64,000 nt of DNA from Progne subis subis (taxonomy: Eukaryota; Chordata; Aves; Passeriformes; Hirundinidae). How positions within the stretch are numbered: position 1 is the first letter of the stretch; the number at the start of each line of letters is the position of its first letter. The stretch lies in assembly GCA_022316685.1 (NCBI GenBank), contig JAKJHU010000053.1, forward strand, positions 2,535,636 through 2,599,635. The letters run 5' to 3'. Shown piece after piece: positions 45,525 to 58,000 of this stretch. Made by a program: the position numbers and the translations under genes. The notes beneath the pieces were generated by a model, which saw only the letters and a list, made by a program, of their open reading frames with translations, did not search any database and was not told the DNA's origin.

Positions 45525-48500
45525 GTAAATAAAAACACCAATAATAGAAGTAGGGCAATTATACTTTGTTCAGAAGAGTCAGCAGTTCCATTTTTTCCTC
45601 ATCCCGTGCAGTTTCAACCCCATCAAGCAGAACCTGCATTTCTCTCTACTTTGTTTCTTTGTCGCTGTGTTTGATCCAGCGCAGTTTGTTGTTCCCTCCT
45701 TCTGCTGCACCTAAATGGTTTTTTAAATAATTTGTGTATGAGGGATGTGTGAGTGAAAACCATGTCCAAACAGGAGACAATGTTTTGAACTTTTCAGGTG
45801 TTGGACTAGTGTATTGAAACTACTCCAGGATTTTGTTTGGTTTGGAAAAGGAAACTGTAGAGTTTTTTTTTCTCTTAGTAATAAAATCTCCAGGGTGAAT
45901 TTTGATGGCTGAGGTCTGTTTTTCTCAGTTTAAGCATCCAGTGTGCGGAACTGAGATTTTTGCCAAGGCAACTGGAACTACTGTGATTGATCCTTTGGAA
46001 AATTTGAAAGTGAGGCTGTACCAGAGGGTTGCAGGTGTGTTCAGGAGCTCATCCTTTTAATGTACAGTTTGACTTTGGTCCAGAGGGGTACAAGAAGATC
46101 CGGGTGTTCGAACAGTATGCTGGATAGGAAAGTTGACTGAAAAAGCTCTTAACAGGATCATGATGTTACTGGACATAGCCAGTAATTGTTTTTTATATTT
46201 TTATTTTGGGCTGTGCTGCAAATGACTTGTTCTTTATGAGCTGAGCTAATTGGATCACAGAATGAGAAGGATACAGAGAAGAAGGAGGAGTAGCTAACAG
46301 TACCCAAGTTGGCATGTGCTGTGGACGTGCTGTCTGGTTGAGGAAAAGAATGGAATCCATTGAATGGATGTGCACAAAGCTGTGCGCCAGTGGCTGGGAG
46401 CTGTTTAACTTCTAATCCAGGAGCTGCATGCTGCTGGCTCTGAAGCTGCAGGCTTTGCTTGGCCAGTGGATTTTGAAGCATTTGGGAGAGAATGGGACTC
46501 AACTCTCCTTGTGTCCTTGAGGACTGACACATGCTGTTTATCATGGCTATTCTGTACCAAGACTGAGAAATCAAGTCTGAAGGAGGAGAAAGAAATTTGA
46601 GCAGACTTAAACATGTAGTGGAAGTGTAGGAACTCTGTGTAAAAGAAAGATCAGAGGACAGTGTGCACCTGGAGCACTGCTTGGTGGTGTTCTTGGTCAG
46701 GTAACTAAGGGCTCTCCAGTCTATCAGCTCATGCAATGGCCTTGGGGTTTAATTGTTTTGTAATTGGGGAAAAGGCAGGGCTTTGGCCAGACACTCAGCA
46801 GAAGCATAGTGAGAGGTCTGGGCTGTGGTGCTGGGGGAAATCCTCCTGCTAAGCTCTACTCTTCTGGGCTGCTCTTAGATGTAGAGGGAATAATTCATAG
46901 TGAGAGGGGTTCTGGGAACAAGTTAGTTTAAACTCCTAAGCCATTTTGTCCTATCCATGAGAAAGTGGTATTCAAGCTTCTGCAAGAATTGAAATTACCT
47001 ATAAATAATGGGATAGTATGGCTTAGATCAGAACATGTATTTCTTTGCTGACAGTGCACAGCATCTGCTTCTGCTTTAAGCAGGGACTGAAGAGACTTGG
47101 CAAAAAAAAGCCTTTGGCATCACATGCAGGGGGAGCTAATAAAAGGCTATAAATTGAGCAAATATATGTGCCTCTTGACATTGACAGTTCCCTTTGAGAA
47201 AGTAATTAAGGATGGGGATGAAATTTTAAAGAAAACACATGCACTGGGAGACTTTGAGTGCATCTCAAACAACAGAAGAGCAAAGAATGTGTCAGTACTT
47301 TCTTGTGGAGTATAAAATATCCAGCCTTTAGAGGTTGAGTTGGAAGTCAGAAATTTTGCCTCAGACGCTGCTGCCTAATTGAGAAATGGCTTAGCCTATG
47401 GTCTGTCTTCCATTTCTGATGAATCTTTGAAATGAGCTGTGTTGCTGGAAAAAGCACATGGTATTTATGTTTTGACAGCAAAACAAATACCATGTATTCA
47501 TATGCTTGGACACTAATCTTTTGAAGAGAAAAACAAAACCCAAACTCAGCTGGGATAAAATCTTGGCAGCAAAGTAGACCCAGATGAACTGCATTTTGTA
47601 TGCAGTACAAAAAAGCTACAGTTTTTTCTTCCCCTTCCCTGGCTGACTGGCCTTAACACTTTCCAGTAGATAGTTTGCAGTTGCTTCCAGGTTATTTCAC
47701 AGGCTGTAGTTATCTTCGTGATTACATTCAATATTCCATCAGTGATAAAATTCCCCTGATGGTTTTAAGGAGAGTCCACGAATGCGAGGTGCTATAGGAC
47801 AACTAAGCAATGAAATTCTTTAAACAATCGCTCTTGACTATGATTCAAATTGTTTGCAATCTATCCTAAAACACACCAAGACTGTATATGCTTCTACAGT
47901 GGCTTTCTCAGAAGGGTGTTGTTTTATGGGTAGTAATTTCAGGTGGGACTGCAATGACAGTGGTTGTATGAGACAAAGTTATAGTTAGAGAAAAATTTGC
48001 AAGACTGATTTCTCTTTTCTGCTTTGGCAAGAGTGCTTTTATTCGAGCAATAACTGAAATGGTGTTGAGCAAATTTGAACTTCTCAGGATCAGTGGGAAG
48101 AAATGGTAGATAGAGCAGGAAATGGCTCAAAGCCACCTCATGTTCTTTCCTGTATATCCCTGATACAGTCAGGACTTTGAGCTGAACTTGTGATTTCTAG
48201 AGGTAGGAGTTCTAGAGGTCTTTTTCTGTAGTGGGCTTCTCTCAGACTGCTGTGCAAGTCTAATGACATTCCAAGAAAAAAAAAAACAAAAAACCTGCAT
48301 TAAAAGAGAGCATCAGCAATACTTGTGATTCTTTTAAAGTCTGGGTTCCGTTTTCTTAACTCTTTGCTGTGCTTTAGCCCCATTATTTCCAGTGGGATTT
48401 AAATACGCTCTTCGCTGTAACACAGGGCAGACTCGCTGGCCTGTGATTAGCAAAAAGCAGGAGTTGAATTAATATCTTTTCTGACAGTACCTCGAGAGTT

Positions 48501-49176
48501 TGAGTAGCCATTAGCAGTAAATGACTGGTAATTACTCTCGTTTCCCAACCTAGCAGAGACCCTGCTGCTGTATTAATCTCCTGGCTGTGGAATGCAGCAG
48601 AAAGGTGTTAGGCTGTGAAGGCTGCCTTGTGCAAAGCTTGAACCAAATCTGTCAATAGATGAGCATAACCAGCTGCTGCTTTTTGATCTGGAAAAACACA
48701 GGACTTCATTGACTCAATAGCAGGATGCTCTCATTAGGTACCATGTGATGTTGTTTCTTCATTGGATTTCTGTAAAAATTTGCAGTTTACACTGCACAGT
48801 ACTGGTCTAGGGAGAGACTTTACAAGACTCCTGTATTTTCACACAGCTCTAGGCTGGGAGCTGCCACTCCTGAGATGTTTCAAGAGGAGCTCTTTTGAAA
48901 ATGTGGTGCCAAAGTTCTGCAGAAGAGCTCAGGAAGGTGTATTAGTGGGAAGGGTTTGGTTTAGGACTGCTGACCAGCTTCCCATGGTTTCAGATCTTAG
49001 ATTTCAGGAAATCAAATGTAGGCTTTATGAGTTAGCACAATTGAAGCTGTATATAATTTTATAATGTACCATGTAATAAAGGAATGAAAGGTTTTATGTA
49101 CAGGGAGAGCTATACTTAAAAGAAGGGCTTTTAGTCAATTTTAGTACATTGAAACAAACGTGTGGATACTTTTTAA

Positions 49177-49201
49177 ATCTGCAAGCTTCATGCTTGCAGA
49201 T
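49177..49201. repeat. Perfect 10-bp inverted repeat with 5-nt loop
   Basis: ATCTGCAAGC and GCTTGCAGAT are exact reverse complements around TTCAT. The stem is too short for a microRNA precursor; no further pairing extends it. Confidence 0.85.
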
Positions 49202-52200
49202 CCAGTTATGCTCTGTAGATCATTTGCTGGCCAGGGGTGTTTTGACTAACGCATTCAAGATGGGTATTTGGCAGTGTTTACTTTGAACTGCCCAGATGGC
49301 TGAAAGGCCGAGTGCTTTATTACACATCTCATACTGGGGCTGCTCTCAGTGCTACCAGGGGCGTGTCAATTTTTCTGTTGGTGAAGTTGCTTGTAAAAGT
49401 CTTGGAGCATGTTTTGGACAACTAGAAAGTATTTGAAAATCTCATCCAAGAAACAGAATAGTGCAATCTGTTATTTTTGTGGGATGGTGGGTGGATTTAC
49501 AATGCAGTTGAACAAAATAAGATCATGCATAGGCTTCTGAGTCTCTGTAGTAATTCTGCTTCTTTCAGAGCTCAGCTTCTGTTTTGTCTTTTTGTAAACC
49601 TTCTCAAACAGTACAGTTTTAAATCTGTTTCTGGAATTGAAATTATCAATTTAGGTCTGAGAAAAGCTAATCCAACAGTTAATTGATGTCAGGCACAGCC
49701 AATGTGTTCAGACCAAAGGCTCTGACTTCTTTGCCAGCGGAGACCTGGACCATAGGGGATCCTACGTGTTGCAGAGCTGAATCAGTGATGCACTGGAGTC
49801 ATAACACCAAAATTACTGCTTACTTAGATATCTCTATATATAAATAAAGAGATTTAATCTTTTGAAGCAGATTAGAGTGAACTTTTAGGCCCTTTTTTGG
49901 TGGTGCTTATCAAGATGGCTGGGCAAGATTCTACAGAATAGTGTATGTGTGTTTGGGTGATGACAAAAAAAAAATTCTTATGGTTTCATATTTTCTCCCC
50001 CCTCTCCCTACTCATTGGACATTGTCCTACTAACCACAGATAAGTAGTAAACCTAGTTCTTTCTACCTGCCACCTGTCTCTGAGGTTTTTTTTCTTCCTT
50101 CCTCCCTCCACTACAGGAAAAACCCAACCCCTTGTTGATGGAAGTATAGCAAATAGGAAGCATTATTTCCCCATTTTTCCAGGAGGTGATTTACTCATGA
50201 GCAGTAAAACCCCAGACTGAGCTGTGGTTCTACCCAGATCCCCGGGTTCAGTTCAGTCCTCGTTTTGATTTGTGAAGAAAAGCAGTCTCTTGTGGAGAGG
50301 TTTAGGAGACATCCTGCCTTGCATGGTCTTTCATAAGAATAGAGATGCATTTGAGATACAAAACATTTTCTCTTCAGAGTGTCTTTTCAACTATGGATAA
50401 AAGTCAGACCTGATGGGGTGGATTAGCTTTATCTAGGGTGAGATTCACTCTTCAGGTTAGATACTGGTGTGCTTCTCTGGATTTCCTGGGTTTCAAACTG
50501 AACTCAGAAGAAGGAGGATTTTGTATAGGTGGCTGCTGATTTATTTTACCTCTTCAGAGCAAAGTGCCACCCTGCAAATTCAAGTGGCTAGGAAGTGCAC
50601 GGTGAATTGATTGTAATGGGGTGTTTTTCTGCTCTCTGTTCTTTCCCCAGTGCCTGTGCAATCCAACCAGGCTTGCAAGTGGTTCAGAACATGTCAGTTC
50701 CCAGATTCTATGGGGCATAGGGCAGCCAAGCAGATAGTACTTAAACCTACCCAGTGATTTGTGTTCCCACTTAAACTGAAATTCTTAGTGTCAAGCCTTT
50801 GAGCTGGAGGTTGATCAAAACCACCTTTGCTCTCGTGTTAAGTTACAGTGTCAATCTTATAGAACTAAGTTTTTTCACCCCTAAAATGCAGGTGCTAGTC
50901 ATATAGACTTATATTTGAATTAATTACTTCCATTTGTTGTATATTGGCTATATAAGTAAACAACAAAAAAATAAAAGGACCCATCCAAAGCCTTTAAGGA
51001 GCTCATTTAAAAGTCTCACATAAACACTGACTTACAGAAAGGCTTATCTTTTACATTAAAATTTGTGTATAAAATAAACAATAAACCATTTGCTAGAATT
51101 GTGATTAGAGACCAGCAAAAACAACATAAGATTTTCATGGAGCTTGATGTGCTCCATCACAGGAGCTAGAGATCCCAGGGGTGGGTTACATCTTTGATAT
51201 GTGAGTCTATGTTTGGTGCTGTTGGATACTGAGAGGGTAAAACAGTGAAAGAATGCAAAAGAAATATCACTAGTTCATGATAATTTAAAAATGGTCTAAA
51301 ATTTTGAGGGCCTGAATTTGACAATGTCCCTTTTTAAATATAATCATAAATACATCATTTATCTTCTTTAATAAGAGGTAGAATATGCTAAGCAGTACAT
51401 AATCCTTGCCCTAACAAATTGTCCTACGCTCAGGGGATGTAGGGCACCAAAGAGAGCCCACGAGGGTGTCATGGATATAACACCTGCAGTAGGTGGGATT
51501 TGAAGATGCACAAAGTATTGCAGATACAATGAAAAATCCATCTGAATAAGAAGCAATGCAATAAAAGTAATTTGCACCAACAGATACCACTGGTCAGAAT
51601 GTGCTGGTTTAGAGGCTCCAGAGTCATGGTGACAGTGACACAGAGATTACCAGCATTTCAAGGTTCACAATACAAGAGGAGTGGAAGAAAGAAACCCTTT
51701 CTTTGTAGGAGTAGTCAAAGTAGCTTAATAAGCAAAACAGCTGCCAAGTCAAGATTTGTGATCGTCTCCTGCATGCTTGATTGCAGGTAAGAAGCAGCTC
51801 TGAGATTCTTTCAGAGAACACTAATATCTCTGTATATTTTTAGCTGTCATAAATGTTATTCAGGTGTGGCAGAACTGAAGGGGAAACAGCCAAAACAAAG
51901 AGATGTTACAGACAGTTTTGAGCAATATGTAAATGGTTAAGCTGAGGGATAGATACTTAGAGAGTTTGTAAGGAACGAAGGCTTTGTAGTGGCTTGAGTG
52001 CTTTAAAACTATGGGGGGAAAGAAACAGCTGTGTGTATGTGTTGTAACTGTTTATTAAGTAGAGACTGGCTGTTTGTAGTTGCTACCTCTCAATTAAACT
52101 CTGCTTCCCAAAGACCTAAATGCCATTGGAGCTGGGAGCATTAGAGGGCAGTTGGAAGAGAGTTTTGTCTGGGCCAGAAGGAGGTCAGACTTCTGTTAGT

Positions 52201-54932
52201 CCCTGTCAGTGTGATAGAGCTGCAACTGCTGTCTCTGCTACACTTTTCAAATGGATCCCATCCCTGGGCTGTGTGGCCCACGGTTGTGCACGCAGTGCTT
52301 TTCCATTGGTGGTTCTGCAAACAGCCCTCTTTTAAAGCTGAAGGCAGAGATGAGTGAATGCAGCTCCAGATGGGAACTGACAAGTTTGAAAACATGTCAG
52401 CATGAGTATATTTTTAATTTCAAAGGCATCATGCTAGCATTAGAGTTGCTTTAATTCTAGAAGTAACTCTGTAGAACTATACAATTCCTAAACATCTCTA
52501 CCATAGAACAGGCAGGTTGGCAGAAGCACGAGTCCCTGTGGGCCACTTCATCTCTAATGAAGGTGAAATATTCTTAGTCCAGTATTTTGGACCGATCAGC
52601 CACTTATTGAGGATGTTGTTGTTTGCACTGAGTACATCAATTGCAGAAAACTGAGGAGGAAAAATTTGTTATGGATACCTAAATAATCTTGGCTTTTGGA
52701 ATTCAGTCCACAGAGTTCAGTAAGGTTGAAACTGAAGATTAATCTAAACAGATTCTATTAATAGTGGTGCTGCTAGGAGACTGAGCCTGAATTCACTGTA
52801 CAGCAGCTGATGTGTGCTCTGAAATATGTTTGGTGTTGGTGCTTGAGACATAGATTTGGAGGTGGGAAAGATTCTTAATGCAAGATTCCATCACAGGGGG
52901 ATTATTTTATTTCCTAGTTGACTCTACGTAATGACACTGCCCTCCAAGCTGATTTTTTTGCCAGTAGGGGTGCTCGAAGGGAATGGAGGGTGTGCCTCCA
53001 CTTTTGATAATGGGAGTCAACATATTGGGCTATTTACAACTGCTTCTCACTTCCACTGTGCAAGACTGACAGAGTAAGCAGCAGCTCTGGAGGTCATAGC
53101 TGCTGTGCCTTGTGTGTCGACAGGAAGGCAGTGAAAGGCAAGATTGAGTGCTCAGTGTCTGTAGGTATTTGAGACCTTTAGGAATGCCAAAATGTAGGTT
53201 GCAGTGAAGTTTCTAAACAAATAGACATCTGGGTTCAAACTTCCCTCCACACCTACACCTGGCTTGCTGAGCTGTAAGCTAAAGTGGAATCTGAGTGCCT
53301 GATTCCTACGCAACTTCTCTCCTGAACTGGAAAATATTTGGTCAAATAAATTGTTAAAAAGTGTCCTATTTCACAACAGAAAGAAAGAATTTTTTTTAAA
53401 ATTTGCATGCCTAGAAAAATGGCTGATGCTACTTCATCATGGGCTTCACTAACAATGATTTTTGTTTCTGTGATATAGTTTGTCAATGTCTGTATTACTG
53501 CTCCTGTGTCATAAATCTGAGAACAACAACCTGTGATAGTAACTGGTACAAAATGTTTGTAGGCTTAATCAGTGTCTCCATCAGCCATTTTCATCTCAGT
53601 AAAAAGAACAGAAGAAAAGAACAGAAATAGCATCTGCTGAAAGTGATAACCTGAGGTCTGGAGGCAGCCATTGCTTTCTGACCTCCTTGCACAGTTTTCT
53701 TCATAAGGAGACCCATTTCTAGAGAACAGCTTTGTTTCAGGTGTGTGGAGAGCCTGGAGGTGCCTGGTTAGTGGCCCCTGGCAATTGACCCTGGCGGCCT
53801 TTGCCTTTTCTGTTGGGATCATTTTATTGCCTTCCTGCTGAGAACAATGAGCTTTTAGTTCTGACACTTAGTGAGATTAGACTTTATATAAATGACTCTA
53901 ATATAAAATGCAATAGAATGGTAAAATTACCTAATTAGTAACACAAAAAGCAGACTACATAATTGCATAAGAAGTGAAAACTCCAGATGTGATTACCTGG
54001 GCCTGCTGTGTGGTGTTACTGTAAGAAGCCTAGTTATGGTTTCTGGTTTTTTTTTTCATGAAAAACGTTTCTTGAGCAAGTTCTAATCATCTGACTCTGC
54101 AGAAGAGATTAATTAAAAGACAGTAGAAACTATTAATGTACTATTAGGCCAGGTTTGAAATGGCTAACCAAGGGCAAGCTGTGTCCAGCTGGGTGCTCCC
54201 TGGTGTTAAGAGCTAACCTGCCAGGGGTCTAGTGCTGAAAACCACTGAATGTGACAAAGCTTGCATGCTGCTTGGATGATTCAGATGTTGTATTTCCCAG
54301 CTTCACAGATATCTGCAAATGTTACATTCCTAGTTTCTGCTTTTAAAAAGACATTTTTATTGAGCAACTTATCTCTCACTATTTTTGGTATTCCAACCAA
54401 AGATGCCCAGACTGAATCTGAATACTGTATAAGTCTATTGACTCTGTTTAGACTGCTTCCTAAGGAAATGCCAGGCTTTTGCAATTGCCCTGTCAGCTGA
54501 ATAATTCCTGAATTCATTGGTCAGTTTTCACGTTTGAGAAGAGAGCTGGAAGCCTGAACAGCATTGCTCTTTCTGAAATGGAAGGGTGCCACAAATGAGC
54601 ATTTCTGCTCAGGAGGAAGCAGCAGCACTTAGCTGTTGCACATCACTTGGCAGGAGCTGGCCAGTGAATTGGCCAGTGAGGACAGGTCATCTTTACTTAG
54701 ATTTTTCTCTTTATATATGAAATATATATACACGTATATCTCTAAAACAATGGGAAGAGCTGTAAGGAATACCTGAGCATGTCAAATGAGATTAAATGAC
54801 AGAGAAGAGACTACCTCAAACCTGAAACAAATTTCATCTGAAATACAGCTGTGATCCTTGGGTTGTTTTTCTTTGGGGCTCATCTCACTGCTTGAAGTCA
54901 AAGAAAACAAAGTGCTGTTTGATTTGATATTA

Positions 54933-55020
54933 TTGCAGGGAGGAACTTCACGGGTCATCAAATCCAGCCCTATGAAAAATGTTCATTCAACCAAAAGCAC
55001 AGCTGATAGATGTACCTGCC
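54933..55020 (-). mobile_element. Possible CR1-type LINE remnant, reverse orientation
   Basis: CAGGGAGGAACTTCACGGGT, then CATCAAATCCAGCCCTATG, resembles the reverse complement of a CR1 3' region (GGAA-GACCTCAAGGTCATC-AGTCCAACCC). It is short and diverged; the terminal ATTCTATG repeat is not visible, so the call is tentative. Confidence 0.45.
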
Positions 55021-55059
55021 CTTCATCTTGTGTCTTGAACTGTTTCAAATTTCTGATAG

Positions 55060-58000
55060 CTTAGATGTCTTGCTTTGAATGAGAATGGAACATTTTACTG
55101 TTGGTGCTAAATTATGAGCTTGCTGACTCTGTCTGCCCTGAGCTTTACTGTCAGTGGCACAAGAATGCTGGAACAGATAAGAAGTGATAAATGAGTAGTT
55201 CTTAGGGTTTTCTTCCTAAGCATCTGCTGTTGGCCACTGTCAGAGGCAGAGCCTGCTGAACTCATGCTCTGGTATCAAACAAGTGTTATTTTCTTAAGAA
55301 TTTTGAAAATCCTCTCTCCCTCTGAAGCAGAGGAGAGAAAGGAGGAGGGTCCTGCATGACTGGACTGCATCGGGCCGAGGAGGAGGAGGAGGGCTGCTAT
55401 TTCCAAGCCAAGCATTCATGTTGCCTCATGTTGCCTCCCTTCACCCCAGGACTGATGGGTGCACATCGTTCCTGTCAGCCTCGCTCCATCATCCCTTGGA
55501 CTTTCTCAGAGAAGCAGCCTTGGCAAATGGTTTTTTTCCTCTGCCATGGTCATGTGTCAGAGAATATCTGTGGAAACGGGAGGCTGCTCCATCACACTCA
55601 TATTTTGAAGCAGAACTGGAAACTGTGCAGAGATGGTCAGAGGTTGATTACACACCACCTTGGAAACAAAATGTTTGGTTTTATCTTTAACTTTGCAAAG
55701 CTGTCTATGTCTTAGCCAGAGATTCTGGCTTTTTGTTTGAAAGGCGTGTCTGAATGTGAAAAAGATTGACTTGGGATTTGTGTATACAAGGTTTAAGACT
55801 GTAAATGATTGAATCACCCATCTATCCAATATATGAGTTTCTAGGGGCATCCCTAGATTTCACTTGTGCAAATGTGACCAGTCTGAACATCTGAAATTGC
55901 AAATAAACAAGTTAAGCTTGGTGCTATGAATAATAATGTTTTTACCATCGTTTCTGAGTTTGCTGGTTTATTGGTTCACTGCTCTTCCTTCCTCCTTGAT
56001 TAATTTGAATTTCTAAAATTTCCTGACTTTAAAATCCTTGAATTTAAAAGACTTGATCTTACAAACACTTGCACAGACACACATATGTGGTCACTTTATC
56101 TTCTGACATTAGAGCTTTGTGAGCAGTAAAAACATTGGCATAATCCTAGTGCATCTAACTGGATGATGAGTCCACTCCTGATTTAATAAGGAAATAAAGG
56201 AAAAAAGTGATTTGTATCTGAATATCCAGGGCAGAAATGAATGGAATAATCTCTCAATTAAACTTTTAATTTTTTTCCTTGGTAAATATTCCAGTTTAGT
56301 AGGTTTGGGTCTTAAACTTTTCCATTACTCCTTAGGGGATCGTGTTCAATGAGCCTTGGACAAGGAACATGTGATGTTCTTTAATATTGACAGGTCTTGA
56401 AAGCTCCTGAATAGATTAAATGTCTTTTTGCCTTCTTAGAGGTGGCCTTCTTGCCCTTTTTAGAGTTTGGATCTAATCCAAGAAAAGGCTAGGATTTAGC
56501 TCAGCTGCAACAAAACCTGACTACTGGCTCCTGAATTATGAATTGAAAATTCACGTAAGGGAAATTAGAGGCCCAGTAGTCTAAATATAAAAGTTGCCTT
56601 GCAGTGTTGTTTTTGAATGATTGCAGGTAGTTTTGCTGTTTTTTTCTGCATAGCTTTTGCTTCCCTTCCTGTTTCATTCTTACTTGTTTTAATACATAAT
56701 TGTAGGCATACAATACATAATTGAGAGGCTCTGGTACAGGAAGCTTTCGAAATGCATGTGAAATTTGGAAAATATAGCTCTTTAACTTCGTGTTTAAAGA
56801 TACGGTGTGATAAAGGTCTAAGGGAATGAATGCAAGATTTTGTAAATGTGTATATAATAGCAAACTAGCTTTCATACTTTCTTGTCCCCTGTAATGATCA
56901 GGGGAGATTGTAATATTGTTTCAGTATCCCCAAGTGTTAATTTTGGCTAGAAAATGTCAATATCAATTTAATTACTTAATGCTTCTGTCCATCTCATCAT
57001 CATAGCCTTGATTGACTTCCTTTTCTTTCTCCACACTCAAATTTAATTTTGAAGTAACTCAATGTTTACTTCATATCCAACCCTTACTAGAACAGTACAG
57101 GTGTACATGCCCACAAGTATACCTGAAAGTCTCTATAGGATCTGGCAGAGATGTAAAAAAGGAACAAGTAATTATCTTGTTTCACCATCTCTAACTCATG
57201 GGCATTACCATATCCCTGGTGATTAAAGTACATTTTTCTGAAAAGCTGATAGTTTTGATCTAATGACACCAAGTGAAGGATTTTCTGGTTTACTTCTTGT
57301 TTTCTTCCAGTAACTAATTGGCCTCACCCATAAATTGGTATCATATCTCTAATTTGTCTTGCTTGAACTGTGCAGCAGTTTCTGGGACTGAGCCCCACTG
57401 TCCCCTCCCTCCTGGGTAGAGAGTCCTTTAGCATCTCCTCAGGATTACTTCTTGCTGTTAATAACGGTCACTTCCCAACAGAGAAGAAACCTGAGATTTT
57501 TTTCATGGTGGCTTCTTTTCTGCCACCTTCAATTTTCCAATTCAAATTTTAAAAATTGGGTACTAAAATTTGAATGTAATATATTAGTAGTGCCACAGAA
57601 TCACATCCTGACTTTCTGTTCCCTTGTTTCAGAAAGCTGAAGTCTCTGTGAGTCATTTATTCATTGTGCTGTGGCAGTTGCTGCTCCTGAGTCACTTACC
57701 TGCAGGATGCTGAAGTTCAAGACATCCTCTTTCCTGGAGCAGTTGCCTGTGCTCTGTGTCACCAGAGGTGTAGCTCTGTCTCTGGCTTTGACCATTTTAA
57801 CTGATGTTAGCTGAATGTGTGTACATTTTCTTTCTTCTTTATACTTTTATTTTTTATTTCATTCAGCCAATCTGTGTGTTAGCAGAACGTTCCTTCCAAG
57901 GAATTGGTTATATCTAGACCTCAGCATTTTTATGTATTTGCATGAGCATTTGGCTAACTCTGATTAATGCAAAACCAAACTAAAGCAATTTCATTCCCCA

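Larger units (their letters stand above)
34505..54930. other. Intron segment, mostly featureless
   Basis: About 20 kb of intronic DNA. It contains an AT-rich (ACAT/TATA) patch at 45.48 kb, a perfect small hairpin at 49177-49201 and a possible conserved segment near 48.4-48.6 kb. Long open frames at 36503-37027 (+) and 46158-46736 (-) have no recognisable family signature. Confidence 0.45.

Noticed and set aside
53228..53245. tRNA B-box-like GGTTCAAAC
   Set aside because: No A box upstream and no cloverleaf stems; a single short motif.
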